This document shows positions 8,367 through 15,931 of a stretch of DNA of 64,000 bases, in pieces. The notes under the pieces are model-generated. The model was not told where the DNA came from. It saw only the letters and a list, made by a program, of their open reading frames with translations, and did not search any database. Origin of the DNA: JACRAV01 sp964571235. Lineage in GTDB: Bacteria > Zixibacteria > MSB-5A5 > GN15 > FEB-12. Where the stretch lies: assembly GCA_964571235.1 (NCBI GenBank), contig CAZNAI010000003.1:372001-436000 (forward strand). Direction: 5' to 3'. Within the stretch, counting starts at the first letter, position 1; each line of letters opens with the position of its first letter. Both the position numbers and the translations under genes were made by a program.

Positions 8367-8420
8367 CCGGCAGGTCTTGCGGCGGACAATCACACGATTG
8401 GCCGTCGTGTGACCTGCCGG
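8367..8420. repeat. Nested inverted repeat (CCGGCAGGT/ACCTGCCGG)
   Basis: Outer stem of 9 base pairs (8367-8375 with 8412-8420) and an inner stem CACACGA/TCGTGTG (8391-8397 with 8405-8411). Part of the sequence (GGTCTTGCGG ... CGTGTGACCTG) recurs at 12261. Confidence 0.7.
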
Positions 8421-8429
8421 TTTCAATAA

Positions 8430-8482
8430 TGTGTCAGGTTAAACCTCGCCCGCCAACAGCGGACTCGGCAAGACCTGACACA
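8430..8482. repeat. Inverted repeat with 10-bp perfect ends (TGTGTCAGGT/ACCTGACACA)
   Basis: TGTGTCAGGT at 8430-8439 pairs with ACCTGACACA at 8473-8482 across 33 bases. It lies 10 bases from the nested repeat at 8367-8420. Between the Nudix-like gene and the convergent secreted protein gene (8158-8510) I see repeats only and no gene. Confidence 0.7.
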
Positions 8483-8510
8483 ACATGAAAGTCGGATAAA
8501 CTGTGCGCCC

Positions 8511-9419
8511 TTACTGGCACTGACTCGCCGGCGTGAACGAGATATACAAATAATCAATCAGCCTCGACAAATCACTGATATCCACCCCAGAGTCATTATC
8601 GAGATTGGCCTCTTTCGTACAACAGAGCGGCTGGAAACTGATATACAGATAGTCGATCAGTCGCGCCAAATCGGAAATATCCACTTGATTCCCCGGATCG
8701 CAATCGACATTCCCCGTCAGGCCGCTACAACACGGCGTCGCGCCGCAGTTAAGCGAGGCGGTACTCCCGTCAACCCACAAGATCATATTCCCCGGAATCG
8801 GCGGATTCCAAAAATGCCACCAGTTGTCCCAGTCAGTGGTCGGACCGTACCCCCAATGACGGCACGAATCAGCCGGCATCCGGCTATCGAACATCACCGA
8901 CGGAAACGGCACAGCTGTCAACCCCGTGTATCTGATAGAAACAAAAAACGGCCCGCTCACACAGACCGGCGGATTGATCGTTAGCTTTCCAAGATTCGGC
9001 AGTGAAAAAGTCGCCTGGTCGAGTGTTCGCCTTTCCGAATACAATATGCCGCCCGGGCCAAGACACGAATTGCCACCTTTCACACTCCAGATTTCCAGAT
9101 CGATACTTACCGGCCAGACCGCGTTGGTGAATGTCAGCAACGTCAGCCACACGGTTGTGACTTCGAAGGGATACTTCGGCGATGACACACACTTGGCCGG
9201 ATCAATCAGCGCGGCATACCGCTCACCTGCTACGATGTGGCTATAGAACGACACAATTGTGTCGCCATGGTTTTTGATCTCACAAAAAACTGCCGGCTGT
9301 CTGAAAGCCGGCAGTAAAATTGGCGATGCGAGCGAATCGATTTCTTTAGAGTCAACCGACGAGGAAATAGAAAACAAGACTATGGCGATCAGGATTACAA
9401 ACGCGAATCGTCGCCACAT
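8511..9419 (-). CDS. Secreted protein with paired dockerin-like C-terminal repeats
   Basis: A 302-residue exported protein. ATG 9419 has GGAGGAG upstream and leads into a signal peptide (FAFVILIAIVLFSISSSV). The body (about 30-230) is rich in aromatic residues and Cys, and I recognise no family. The last 70 residues hold two copies of a dockerin-like, probable Ca-binding repeat: NVDCDPGNQVDISDLARLID, then, after QPLCC, ANLDNDSGVDISDLSRLID, each followed by YLYISF. The same tail closes the protein at 62726-63670, with a similar body plan. It is probably displayed or anchored outside the cell, but no matching cohesin is obvious here. Lineage inference leans partly on this tail. Confidence 0.8.
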   Translation of the reverse strand: MWRRFAFVILIAIVLFSISSSVDSKEIDSLASPILLPAFRQPAVFCEIKNHGDTIVSFYSHIVAGERYAALIDPAKCVSSPKYPFEVTTVWLTLLTFTNAVWPVSIDLEIWSVKGGNSCLGPGGILYSERRTLDQATFSLPNLGKLTINPPVCVSGPFFVSIRYTGLTAVPFPSVMFDSRMPADSCRHWGYGPTTDWDNWWHFWNPPIPGNMILWVDGSTASLNCGATPCCSGLTGNVDCDPGNQVDISDLARLIDYLYISFQPLCCTKEANLDNDSGVDISDLSRLIDYLYISFTPASQCQ

Positions 9420-9440
9420 CCCTGTGCTCTCCTCCGTGGT

Positions 9441-9932
9441 TCATCCGAACGTCCCTTTTCGGCCGAGGTGACGTCGGATCAGCGCCACCTGCCCGGCATG
9501 ATAAAAATCATGCGTCAGGAAAAAAGTAATATAGTCAAAAGCACGGTCTTTCCAAGTGGGGATTAGCTCGATTTCGCTGTCCAGAAACTCTTCGGTCACT
9601 CCGGCGGTCGCCGCCTCGGCTCTGGAGTGGATTCCGTAAAGTGCCACGCGAACTTCACCAAACGGGGGAAACGAGGCCCGATCCCCCGGCCGATCGGCTC
9701 CTCGCCTGAATTTGAGCATCCAGTCATGCGGAATATCCGCTTTGGCGCCCATCGCCTGCAGTCGCAAACCGCTGGTGGTAAGGATATGCCCGGTTAGCCA
9801 GCAGATATGATTCGGGCTGTTCCCGATGGTCACAAACGCTTCATCTTCGGATATATCATCAAGGAGCTTCCGGGTCGCCCTCTGCACCATATTGGTGTGC
9901 CAGATCAGATTGTCGCGCTTACTTATCGCCAT
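9441..9932 (-). CDS. DinB-family putative metal-dependent protein
   Basis: A 163-residue four-helix-bundle protein of the DinB/YfiT kind. The metal-site histidines can be seen: one in the NHICWLTGHIL segment near residue 45, and two in the conserved HDFYHAGQVALIRRHLG near the C-terminus. Members include thiol S-transferases and many proteins of unknown role; the substrate here is unknown. It lies 22 bases downstream of recA on the same strand and may be co-transcribed with it. Confidence 0.85.
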   Translation of the reverse strand: MAISKRDNLIWHTNMVQRATRKLLDDISEDEAFVTIGNSPNHICWLTGHILTTSGLRLQAMGAKADIPHDWMLKFRRGADRPGDRASFPPFGEVRVALYGIHSRAEAATAGVTEEFLDSEIELIPTWKDRAFDYITFFLTHDFYHAGQVALIRRHLGRKGTFG

Positions 9933-9954
9933 ATTCAGTTATCCCGGCAGACAG

Positions 9955-11097
9955 CTACTCTTCGTCCTCCGACGATGCACCATTGGTCTTGACCGGCGCG
10001 GTCCCCAGGCTGGCTTTCACCTTTGCCATCACCTCGGCCGCCATTTCCGGATGATCTTCCAGGAATTTCTTGGCCGCCTCACGTCCCTGTCCCAACCGGT
10101 CGCCACCATAGCTGAACCAGGAACCGGATTTTTCGACAATATTGTAATTGCTGGCCATATCGATCAGCTCGCCGGAACGCGAGATTCCCTTGCCATAAAT
10201 AATGTCGAACTCAGCTTCCCGGAACGGCGGAGCCACTTTGTTTTTCACCACCCGGACACGGGTCCGCGAACCGATTACTTCCTGATTGTCTTTGATCGTC
10301 GCGATCTTGCGGATATCAACGCGCACCGATGAATAGAACTTAAGCGCATTACCACCGGTTGTCGTTTCCGGATTGCCGAACATGACACCGATTTTCATGC
10401 GGATCTGATTGATGAAAATAATCGCCGTGTGCGACTTGGCGGTGATACCGGTCAGTTTGCGAAGCGCCTGCGACATCAGGCGGGCCTGAAGGCCCATATG
10501 TGAATCGCCCATCTCCCCTTCGATTTCCGACTTGGGAGTCAGCGCCGCAACCGAGTCGATCACGATGATATCAACCGCGCCGCTTCGGACCAGCGTCTCG
10601 GTGATATCCAGCGCCTGTTCGCCATTATCCGGCTGTGAAATGATCAGGTTTTGCAGATCGATTCCAAGCAACTGCGCGTAGTTGGCATCAAGCGCATGCT
10701 CGGCGTCGATGAATGCCGCCACACCGCCGAGCTTCTGTGCCTCGGCAATGATATGGAGTGTCATCGTCGTTTTCCCCGATGATTCCGGGCCGAAAATTTC
10801 GACAATTCTCCCGCGCGGAATCCCCCAGACCCCAAGGGCGTGATCCAGTCCAAGTGAACCGGTCGGGATCACCTCCACTTCGGCGACTGTACCGTCACCC
10901 AGCCGCATGATGGAACCCTTACCAAAGGTCCGTTCGATTTGTGTCAGGGCGGCATCGAGCGCTTTTCTGCGGTCGGGCGCCAGGGTTGAGCCAGCGGAAG
11001 ATAACGTCGTGGTAGAGCTTGCCATCTCCGGCTTGCCTTTCTTGATTTCGATTTTTTTGTCTGCCATAGCTGACAAATGTACTATTGCGTTTGACAT
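9955..11097 (-). CDS. recA: Recombinase RecA
   Basis: Forms filaments on single-stranded DNA, drives strand exchange and triggers SOS self-cleavage. The sequence is full length (380 residues). The Walker A motif is GPESSGKTT and the Walker B region is IIVIDSVAAL. MGLQARLMSQALRKLTG and FINQIRMKIGVMFGNPETT are the DNA-binding loop regions. A Ser/Thr-rich N-terminal extension of about 35 residues precedes the core (ALTQIERTFGKGSIMRLG). AAAGGAG lies 13 or so bases before ATG 11097; the ATG at residue 11 is an alternative start. No SOS box was recognised. In many bacteria recA follows cinA; here the two are separated by an opposite-strand PEP-CTERM gene and repeats. Confidence 0.98.
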   Translation of the reverse strand: MSNAIVHLSAMADKKIEIKKGKPEMASSTTTLSSAGSTLAPDRRKALDAALTQIERTFGKGSIMRLGDGTVAEVEVIPTGSLGLDHALGVWGIPRGRIVEIFGPESSGKTTMTLHIIAEAQKLGGVAAFIDAEHALDANYAQLLGIDLQNLIISQPDNGEQALDITETLVRSGAVDIIVIDSVAALTPKSEIEGEMGDSHMGLQARLMSQALRKLTGITAKSHTAIIFINQIRMKIGVMFGNPETTTGGNALKFYSSVRVDIRKIATIKDNQEVIGSRTRVRVVKNKVAPPFREAEFDIIYGKGISRSGELIDMASNYNIVEKSGSWFSYGGDRLGQGREAAKKFLEDHPEMAAEVMAKVKASLGTAPVKTNGASSEDEE

Positions 11098-11402
11098 AAA
11101 TACATCACTTTCTCCTTTCGCCGTTCAATCATATGTCGTAGGGGTGTCAGAACCTGTCAGTGAAAATCTCTGGGCAAACCAGAGGGCATCGTAAACTGGC
11201 AAAATCAGGGTTTCAAGGACCTCTTAGCTCGACATTGAATCGGTGCCGAGATTGGTTCAAGATATGCACACCGTTTCATGGTTTTGTCTCGGGCCAAGCC
11301 AGCCGAATGTCGGTCAATGTTGACAACACCACAACCTATTGATTGTCAATCGATTGTAGGGGCGGCCGACCGGACTACAGGAAGAGATTTTAGGCATGAC
11401 GG

Positions 11403-11431
11403 TTGCTTGTAGTCGCTTGGATAACTATAAC
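11403..11431 (+). promoter_or_regulatory. Candidate sigma-70-type promoter for the PEP-CTERM gene
   Basis: TTGCTT (11403-11408), 17-base spacer, TATAAC (11426-11431). Transcription would begin near 11438, leaving a short leader before ATG 11471. Apart from this, 11098-11402 shows no gene; it must also contain the recA promoter, which I could not place. Confidence 0.5.
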
Positions 11432-11470
11432 CATGAACAGAATAAACCATGAAAATATGGAGGAGTCTTG

Positions 11471-12160
11471 ATGAGAAAAATTGTCCTTGGCGCGGTTGTC
11501 GCCGCGATGCTCATGCTGGTTCCCTCGGTATTCGCTGTACCGAGCATCCAGTTGTACGTCGCCGGCGGGAGCTGGGATGCCGCCACCGAAACTTGGGTCA
11601 CAAGCTCATCGACTTTCGATTTGTATGTGATCGCCAAGAGCGGCATTAACAACGTCAAAGTCAGCATGGCGCTTGATCGCGCTCCGGGTGGCTGTTCGGT
11701 TGATGTCAACGGCACCAACTACAACAGCTTCACCTACGGTTACCCGCCGCTGTCGAATGACCCGGCGACGTGGGACGGTGGCAACGATGATCTTCCGAAA
11801 CACGGAATTTATCCTGCCTGGTTCACCGAATTCAACGCCGGTAACTACGGCAACGCGGGCAAAATCGGCGACGCCACTGGTGGCGGCACCTGGTTGCCCA
11901 CCGGCGGTTACCTCCCCGGAAACGGCGGCACGCGTGGCGAATTCCGCAAGTTCACCATCAACGTGAACGGCGACTGTGGCGTGCACTTCGACGCGTATAC
12001 GCTTAACGAAGATGGCACGATCAACAAGTTCGCGCCCTTCTCGCACGATGCCGAGAAGTCTGGCAAGACTCCGCCCCCTGGCGTTCCGGAACCGGCTTCC
12101 ATGCTCCTCTTTGGACTTGGCCTGGCTGGCGCCTCGATCGCCCGTCGGCTCAAAAAGTAA
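11471..12160 (+). CDS. PEP-CTERM sorting-domain secreted protein
   Basis: A 229-residue exported protein. ATG 11471 follows GGAGGAG at 11459-11465. It has a signal peptide (MRKIVLGAVVAAMLMLVPSV, then FA). The body is Gly/Asn/Tyr-rich and of no family known to me. It ends in a textbook PEP-CTERM signal: VPEPASMLLFGLGLAGASI, then a basic RRLKK. Such tails are processed by exosortase and go with exopolysaccharide-associated surface proteins. No exosortase is in the window. The gene has its own promoter candidate and terminator and lies opposite in direction to the recA and cinA groups on either side, so it looks like a self-contained insertion into that row. Confidence 0.88.
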   Translation: MRKIVLGAVVAAMLMLVPSVFAVPSIQLYVAGGSWDAATETWVTSSSTFDLYVIAKSGINNVKVSMALDRAPGGCSVDVNGTNYNSFTYGYPPLSNDPATWDGGNDDLPKHGIYPAWFTEFNAGNYGNAGKIGDATGGGTWLPTGGYLPGNGGTRGEFRKFTINVNGDCGVHFDAYTLNEDGTINKFAPFSHDAEKSGKTPPPGVPEPASMLLFGLGLAGASIARRLKK

Positions 12161-12182
12161 TCTCGATTTCCAAGAGATTCAC

Positions 12183-12214
12183 AAAGAGCGGCCCGCACGG
12201 CCGCTCTTTTTTTT
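12183..12214 (+). terminator. Rho-independent terminator of the PEP-CTERM gene
   Basis: Stem AAAGAGCGGCC/GGCCGCTCTTT (12183-12193 with 12199-12209), 5-base loop, ending in a run of eight T. It begins 22 bases after the stop codon. Confidence 0.92.
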
Positions 12215-12260
12215 GCCTGCCTGATTTCCGGTGCCCCAACGATTGCTCCCAAGTTGTGTC

Positions 12261-12306
12261 TGGTCTTGCGGAGTCCGCTACAGGCGGACGACGTGTGACC
12301 TGACCA
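12261..12306. repeat. Nested inverted repeat related to 8367-8420
   Basis: TGGTC/GACCA ends with an inner GTCCGC/GCGGAC hairpin. GGTCTTGCGG and CGTGTGACCTG are shared with the element at 8367. The whole stretch 12215-12788 is a run of repeats with no credible gene. Confidence 0.6.
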
Positions 12307-12343
12307 CTGTGCTCGGCGGACGTTCCCGCCTACCCGCCTTCCC

Positions 12344-12374
12344 GTAGGTCGAAACCCCTGCGGTTTCGACATCT
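12344..12374. repeat. Short hairpin repeat, family A
   Basis: GTAGGTCGAAACC, loop CCTGC, GGTTTCGACATCTT: a perfect 9-base-pair stem (12348-12356 with 12362-12370). Relative to 6129 and 12754, GGGA has become GAAA on one arm and TCCC has become TTTC on the other. Confidence 0.85.
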
Positions 12375-12382
12375 TTCACTCT

Positions 12383-12412
12383 GTGCGTGGTGTACGTCCC
12401 CGTGCACCACGC
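12383..12412. repeat. Hairpin repeat, family B
   Basis: TGTGCGTGG..., with stem GTGGTGTACG/CGTGCACCAC (12387-12396 with 12401-12410, one G-T pair) around a TCCC loop. It is built like the element at 6171. Confidence 0.65.
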
Positions 12413-12426
12413 TTTGTGTCTAATTC

Positions 12427-12480
12427 GTGCGCGGCAGGCTTCCTGCCTGCCTGTGGCGTCGGGCGTCCTCACTCGACGCT
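12427..12480. repeat. Degenerate hairpin repeats (GTGCGCGGCAGGC..., GGCGTCGGGCGTCC...)
   Basis: Two adjoining relatives of the family B element (6171) and of the GGCGTTAGGTG element (6098), each with imperfect stems. They lie in the same order as in the 6.1 kb cluster. Confidence 0.45.
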
Positions 12481-12515
12481 CTCTTGACCGCCTAACTACA
12501 CCACTGAATCATCGT

Positions 12516-12546
12516 CGTTGCGAGGAGTCTTCGACGAAGCAATCTC
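12516..12546. repeat. Dispersed repeat (GTTGCGAGGAG...CGACGAAGCAATCTC), short copy
   Basis: It shares both ends with the 8294-8352 copy but has a much shorter middle. Confidence 0.6.
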
Positions 12547-12558
12547 ATCTTCGTCTTC

Positions 12559-12594
12559 GCCTTGGTAACCCAACCTTGAGGTTGGGCGCTTGAT
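12559..12594. repeat. Hairpin repeat, family C
   Basis: CCTTGGTAA, stem CCCAACC, loop TTGA, stem GGTTGGG, then CGCTTGA. Same element as 2777 and 15858. Confidence 0.75.
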
Positions 12595-12597
12595 TCT

Positions 12598-12625
12598 GTG
12601 CGCGGCGTACGCCCAGTACACCACG
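12598..12625. repeat. Degenerate hairpin repeat, family B
   Basis: TGTGCGCGGCGTACGCCCAG, then TACACCAC. It has the family B opening, but the stem is poorly kept. Confidence 0.4.
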
Positions 12626-12643
12626 TCCTCGTTGACAACACGT

Positions 12644-12706
12644 GTCACCCCGGCCAAGTCGCGATGCGCCTCGGCGCATCGTGACGCAGAGCCGGGGCCC
12701 AGCCGG
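12644..12706. repeat. GTCACCCCGGC...GCCGGGGCCCAGCCG repeat holding a second hairpin
   Basis: Outer stem CCCCGGC/GCCGGGG as in the simple copy at 54256. Where that copy has GAAG, this one carries about 33 bases with a perfect CGATGCGC/GCGCATCG hairpin (12662-12681, loop CTCG). Confidence 0.75.
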
Positions 12707-12716
12707 TAAATTTTCC

Positions 12717-12745
12717 GTGCGCGGCTGGCATCCTGCCTGCCCGTC
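12717..12745. repeat. Degenerate hairpin repeat, family B
   Basis: CCGTGCGCGGCTGGCATCC, then TGCCTGCCCG. Another family B relative, directly ahead of the family A copy at 12754. Confidence 0.4.
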
Positions 12746-12753
12746 TTCTTCTT

Positions 12754-12785
12754 GTAGGTCGGGACCCTGGCGGTCCCGACATCTT
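12754..12785. repeat. Short hairpin repeat, family A
   Basis: GTAGGTCGGGACC, loop CTGGC, GGTCCCGACATCTT: a perfect 9-base-pair stem (12758-12766 with 12772-12780). It ends three bases before the last codon region of the thpR gene. Confidence 0.85.
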
Positions 12786-12788
12786 TGC

Positions 12789-13367
12789 TTACCCCTCAAT
12801 CCTATCTATTCCCCCCACCTTCCGCTCATGCAATTTCTCATACATCGCCCCCTTTGGCGCCAACATCGACTTGAACAGCACAATCCGATCAAACACTACC
12901 GGTATCGCATTCACCCGCACCTGTTGCACAGCGCTCATGAGCGCTTCAATCCCGTTCGTATCTTTCACCCGCCCCAATGTCAAATGCGGCTTGAACGATT
13001 TGGTCTCGGGCGCAAATCCAATTTCGCGAACTCCCCGCTCCAATTCATCGACTATTGATCGCAGGGGAGACGTATCACCGGCCAATCCCGCCCAAATCAC
13101 ACGCGGCCGTTTCATATCCGGAAAAGCACCAAGCTTGTCGAGCGTGAGCTGTGTCGTTGATGAATGAACTGCGACCCGATCAATGAGTAACTTCAATTCA
13201 GGAAGTTGTTTTTCAGCCGTGTCGCCGAGAAATCGCGCGGTCAGATGAATATTATTCTGCGCCACCCAACTGACTCTGCCACCCTGTTTTTTCAACTGCT
13301 CAATTATTCCACCCAGCTCCTGCTCAACTGTTGTTGCCAGCGGCCAGGCGATGAAAAGCCGGATCAC
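12789..13367 (-). CDS. thpR: RNA 2',3'-cyclic phosphodiesterase (2H family, LigT-like)
   Basis: A 192-residue 2H phosphoesterase that opens 2',3'-cyclic phosphate ends on RNA, a reaction related to tRNA ligation chemistry. Both HXTX motifs of the active site are present: HLTARFLG near residue 41 and HLTLGRV near residue 128. The start FIAWPL and the PHLTLGR spacing match the bacterial ThpR group. It overlaps the end of cinA by 4 bases and is the last gene of the pgsA-pgpA-cinA-thpR row. In many bacteria recA comes next; here an opposite-strand gene and repeats lie in between. Confidence 0.87.
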   Translation of the reverse strand: MIRLFIAWPLATTVEQELGGIIEQLKKQGGRVSWVAQNNIHLTARFLGDTAEKQLPELKLLIDRVAVHSSTTQLTLDKLGAFPDMKRPRVIWAGLAGDTSPLRSIVDELERGVREIGFAPETKSFKPHLTLGRVKDTNGIEALMSAVQQVRVNAIPVVFDRIVLFKSMLAPKGAMYEKLHERKVGGIDRIEG

Positions 13368-14611
13368 GAAATCCCCAACAACTCGCGTCGCAATAGCTCA
13401 AGAGCAGAATAGACCGCTCTCGTCCTGTTGACCTCACGGTCTGACGAAAACTTGAAATTCTTCGCCGACGAACCATGCGGTGTGGCAATGCCAATCCAGG
13501 TATACCCGACCGGTTTTTCCTCTGTGCCGCCGGTTGGGCCGGCGACCCCCGTTATCGATAGCGCATAATCAACGGCCAGTGATTTCCGCACACCGCTCGC
13601 CATCGCCGTGGCGCATTCTTCCGATACCGCACCATGGCTTTTCAAAGTTTCCTCAGAAACACCCAACTGCCTCTTCTTGACTTCGTTGTCGTACGCGAGA
13701 ATCCCACCAACGAAATAATCCGAAGACCCCGCGACGGCCGTAATCGTCATCCCCAGTTGACCGCCCGTGCATGACTCAGCGACCGCCAGCTTGGCCCGTT
13801 TCGATCTCAGAAGATCACCGACTACTTTTTCAATCGTATCTTCGTCACGGCCGTAAATGTACTTTTCGCACACCCGCTCAAGATAGTCAGACAGCTTTCC
13901 AGCTTTTGCATCGGCCTCAGCCTGCGACACACCCTCAGCGATTATCCGAAGATCAACACCGCTGTAACTTGGCAAGTACCCCAGTCGCACCCCCGATTCG
14001 AGTTTCAACTGGGGCAAAATCATCTCGGCCAGTTTTGATTCAATTATCCCGGTCGTACGCAGTTTGACCACTTTGATCGCCGAATTGTCCCGTAACGATT
14101 TGAGATACGGAATCACTTCATCGGAGACAATCTGCTTCATCTCTTTCGGAACTCCCGGCAGAGCGACAAAATGATGTTCGTGATCGACTATGCAAATTCC
14201 CACCGCCGAGCCGAGTTTGTTCGGGAAAAATGTCGCTCCCTGCGGGAGAAGCGCTTGATTCTGATTGATCGCCGGCATTTCAATTCCACGCGCGGCGTAT
14301 CGCGCTTTGAGCGAGGCGAGAATATCTTCGTGAAAAATCAGATTCCGCTTGAATACTTTCACAATCGCCCGTTTGGTCAGGTCGTCGTCGGTTGGTCCCA
14401 GCCCGCCCGTGGCGATAACAACATCCGCGCGTTTCATCGCCAGTCGAATCGCTGATTCCATCGTGCCCATGTCATCACCGACCGATGACTGATACAAAAC
14501 CGTCAGCCCCGCGCTAGTCAGCTCTTTGGCCAGCCAGGCGGCGTTGGTGTCGACCGTGTGGCCAGTCAAAATCTCATCGCCGATCGTCAGTATTTCAACG
14601 GTCAAAGACAT
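13364..14611 (-). CDS. cinA: CinA-family nicotinamide-nucleotide amidohydrolase
   Basis: A 415-residue two-domain protein. Residues 1-170 form the MoCF-like (COG1058) domain with MSLTVEILTIGDEILTGHTV and VIATGGLGPTDDDLTKRA. Residues 255-410 form the amidase domain, with AVAESCTGGQLGMTITAVAG and SITGVAGPTGGTEEKPVG. The family hydrolyses NMN to nicotinate mononucleotide and, through the N-terminal domain, ADP-ribose; some members are competence- or damage-linked. It starts 9 bases after pgpA and overlaps thpR by 4 bases, so all are probably one message. Confidence 0.93.
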   Translation of the reverse strand: MSLTVEILTIGDEILTGHTVDTNAAWLAKELTSAGLTVLYQSSVGDDMGTMESAIRLAMKRADVVIATGGLGPTDDDLTKRAIVKVFKRNLIFHEDILASLKARYAARGIEMPAINQNQALLPQGATFFPNKLGSAVGICIVDHEHHFVALPGVPKEMKQIVSDEVIPYLKSLRDNSAIKVVKLRTTGIIESKLAEMILPQLKLESGVRLGYLPSYSGVDLRIIAEGVSQAEADAKAGKLSDYLERVCEKYIYGRDEDTIEKVVGDLLRSKRAKLAVAESCTGGQLGMTITAVAGSSDYFVGGILAYDNEVKKRQLGVSEETLKSHGAVSEECATAMASGVRKSLAVDYALSITGVAGPTGGTEEKPVGYTWIGIATPHGSSAKNFKFSSDREVNRTRAVYSALELLRRELLGIS

Positions 14612-14620
14612 GTTTAATCC

Positions 14621-15082
14621 TTACGCCGACCAAAGTCGCACTACCCACAATCCCAAATGCAGTGTCACACAAGCGTGAACACCCGCCGCAACATCATCCA
14701 TCGTCACACCCCACCCACCCGGCAGTTCCTCGCACTGCGCGGCGGGGAAAAGCTTCACTACATCGAAAAACCTAAACAACACAAACGCAATCAGGTAGTT
14801 GGTCAACGTAACCGGCACAAACAAGACTGCGACAAACATACCCGCCCACTCATCGATCACAATCGACTTGGAATCCTGCCCGAGTGTCTTCTCCGCCTCG
14901 CCCGACGCCCACACTGATACCAACGTCAGTAAAAACGTCGCAGCAATATGAATAACCGTGTGTTCACCGGTCAGAAAAAACGCCAGCGCCCACGCCGGTA
15001 TTGTCCCCCATGTTCCCGAGAACGGGCGAAGGTACCCCGAGTAAAGTCCGGAAGCAACAAGCAGTGCAAACTTCTGATACAT
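14621..15082 (-). CDS. pgpA: Phosphatidylglycerophosphatase A
   Basis: A 153-residue inner-membrane phosphatase that removes phosphate from phosphatidylglycerophosphate to give phosphatidylglycerol, the step after PgsA. The family signature is clear: SGTWGTIPAW near the start, VIDEWAGMF in the middle, then FRFFDVVKLFPAAQCEELPG and VTMDDVAAGV. It has about four hydrophobic helices. It begins 6 bases after the end of pgsA, so the two consecutive enzymes of phosphatidylglycerol synthesis are made together. Confidence 0.93.
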   Translation of the reverse strand: MYQKFALLVASGLYSGYLRPFSGTWGTIPAWALAFFLTGEHTVIHIAATFLLTLVSVWASGEAEKTLGQDSKSIVIDEWAGMFVAVLFVPVTLTNYLIAFVLFRFFDVVKLFPAAQCEELPGGWGVTMDDVAAGVHACVTLHLGLWVVRLWSA

Positions 15083-15088
15083 TACCAG

Positions 15089-15676
15089 CTACCTCAACAC
15101 ACTTCTGACCATCGCATAGTATTTGATAATGTAATCGATTCCGGTCCAGACTGTAACTACCGCCGTCACCCACATCATCCAGTTGGTATACAACACCGCG
15201 TCAAATCCGGCCAGCGGCGAGGGTGAGACACCATAATACTCGATCGCACTGGCCGCACAGACATACGCCAGCACCAGCCCCACAACCCACATTTGCAAAA
15301 ACGTCTTTATCTTGGCGCCAAGAGTCGGTGGAATAATCACACTTTTGTACGCCGCCACCAACCGAAGTCCTGTAATCAAAAACTCGCGCCCGATAATCAG
15401 CGCAACCGGAATCGGGTCGACATACCGAAGCGCGGTAAAACTAATCAGCGCCGACGACACCAAAATCTTATCCGCCAGCGGATCCATGAATTTCCCGAAT
15501 CCGGTAATCACCCCCCGCTTGCGGGCGTAGTACCCGTCGGCCAGATCAGTCAGCGCCGCGAACACAAAAAGCCCCAGCCCCAGCGCTTTCATCGGAAACG
15601 ACTCGAGTAGAAAAAAGAACATGAATACCGGCGCCAGTACGATGCGAAGTAACGTGAGAAAATTGGGGATATTCAT
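15089..15676 (-). CDS. pgsA: CDP-diacylglycerol-glycerol-3-phosphate 3-phosphatidyltransferase
   Basis: Transfers the phosphatidyl group from CDP-diacylglycerol to glycerol 3-phosphate, the committed step to phosphatidylglycerol. ATG 15676 is chosen (195 residues, MNIPNFLTLLRIVLAPVF); a longer reading from TTG 15706 adds 10 residues of no clear value. The CDP-alcohol phosphatidyltransferase motif is present as DLADGYYARKRG, then FGKFMDPLADK. Several membrane helices follow. It is the first gene of the minus-strand row running to thpR. Upstream, 15677-16152 holds repeats and the terminator of the previous transcript. Confidence 0.93.
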   Translation of the reverse strand: MNIPNFLTLLRIVLAPVFMFFFLLESFPMKALGLGLFVFAALTDLADGYYARKRGVITGFGKFMDPLADKILVSSALISFTALRYVDPIPVALIIGREFLITGLRLVAAYKSVIIPPTLGAKIKTFLQMWVVGLVLAYVCAASAIEYYGVSPSPLAGFDAVLYTNWMMWVTAVVTVWTGIDYIIKYYAMVRSVLR

Positions 15677-15776
15677 GCGAGCACAAACTACCGCTTGAAC
15701 CGCCAAGAATCAACGACCCGATTTCGCGATTACGTGTCTTTGTGGGAATGTGTCCGCGCGTAGTTGCAGGGTATTC

Positions 15777-15804
15777 GTAGGGCGGGTCCGTCCTCGAACC
15801 CGCC
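15777..15804. repeat. Hairpin repeat (GTAGGGCGGGT...ACCCGCC)
   Basis: Stem GGCGGGT/ACCCGCC around CCGTCCTCGA. A near copy of the element at 8154. Confidence 0.75.
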
Positions 15805-15818
15805 AATCATACTTCTTC

Positions 15819-15849
15819 GTAGCTCAGGATCCTTGTGATCCTGACAACT
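15819..15849. repeat. Short hairpin repeat, divergent family A (GTAGCTCAGGATC...)
   Basis: Perfect stem TCAGGATC/GATCCTGA with loop CTTGT, followed by CAACT where the other copies have CATCTT. It keeps the GTAG opening and the loop pattern, but the stem differs at most positions. Confidence 0.65.
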
Positions 15850-15857
15850 GTTCTTCG

Positions 15858-15890
15858 CCTTGGTAACCCAACCTTTAGGTTGGGGTCTTC
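15858..15890. repeat. Hairpin repeat, family C
   Basis: CCTTGGTAA, stem CCCAACC, loop TTTA, stem GGTTGGG. Same element as 2777 and 12559. Confidence 0.75.
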
Positions 15891-15931
15891 TCTGGTCGAT
15901 GCGGGATTCGATGATTTTCCGAGGGGAAATG

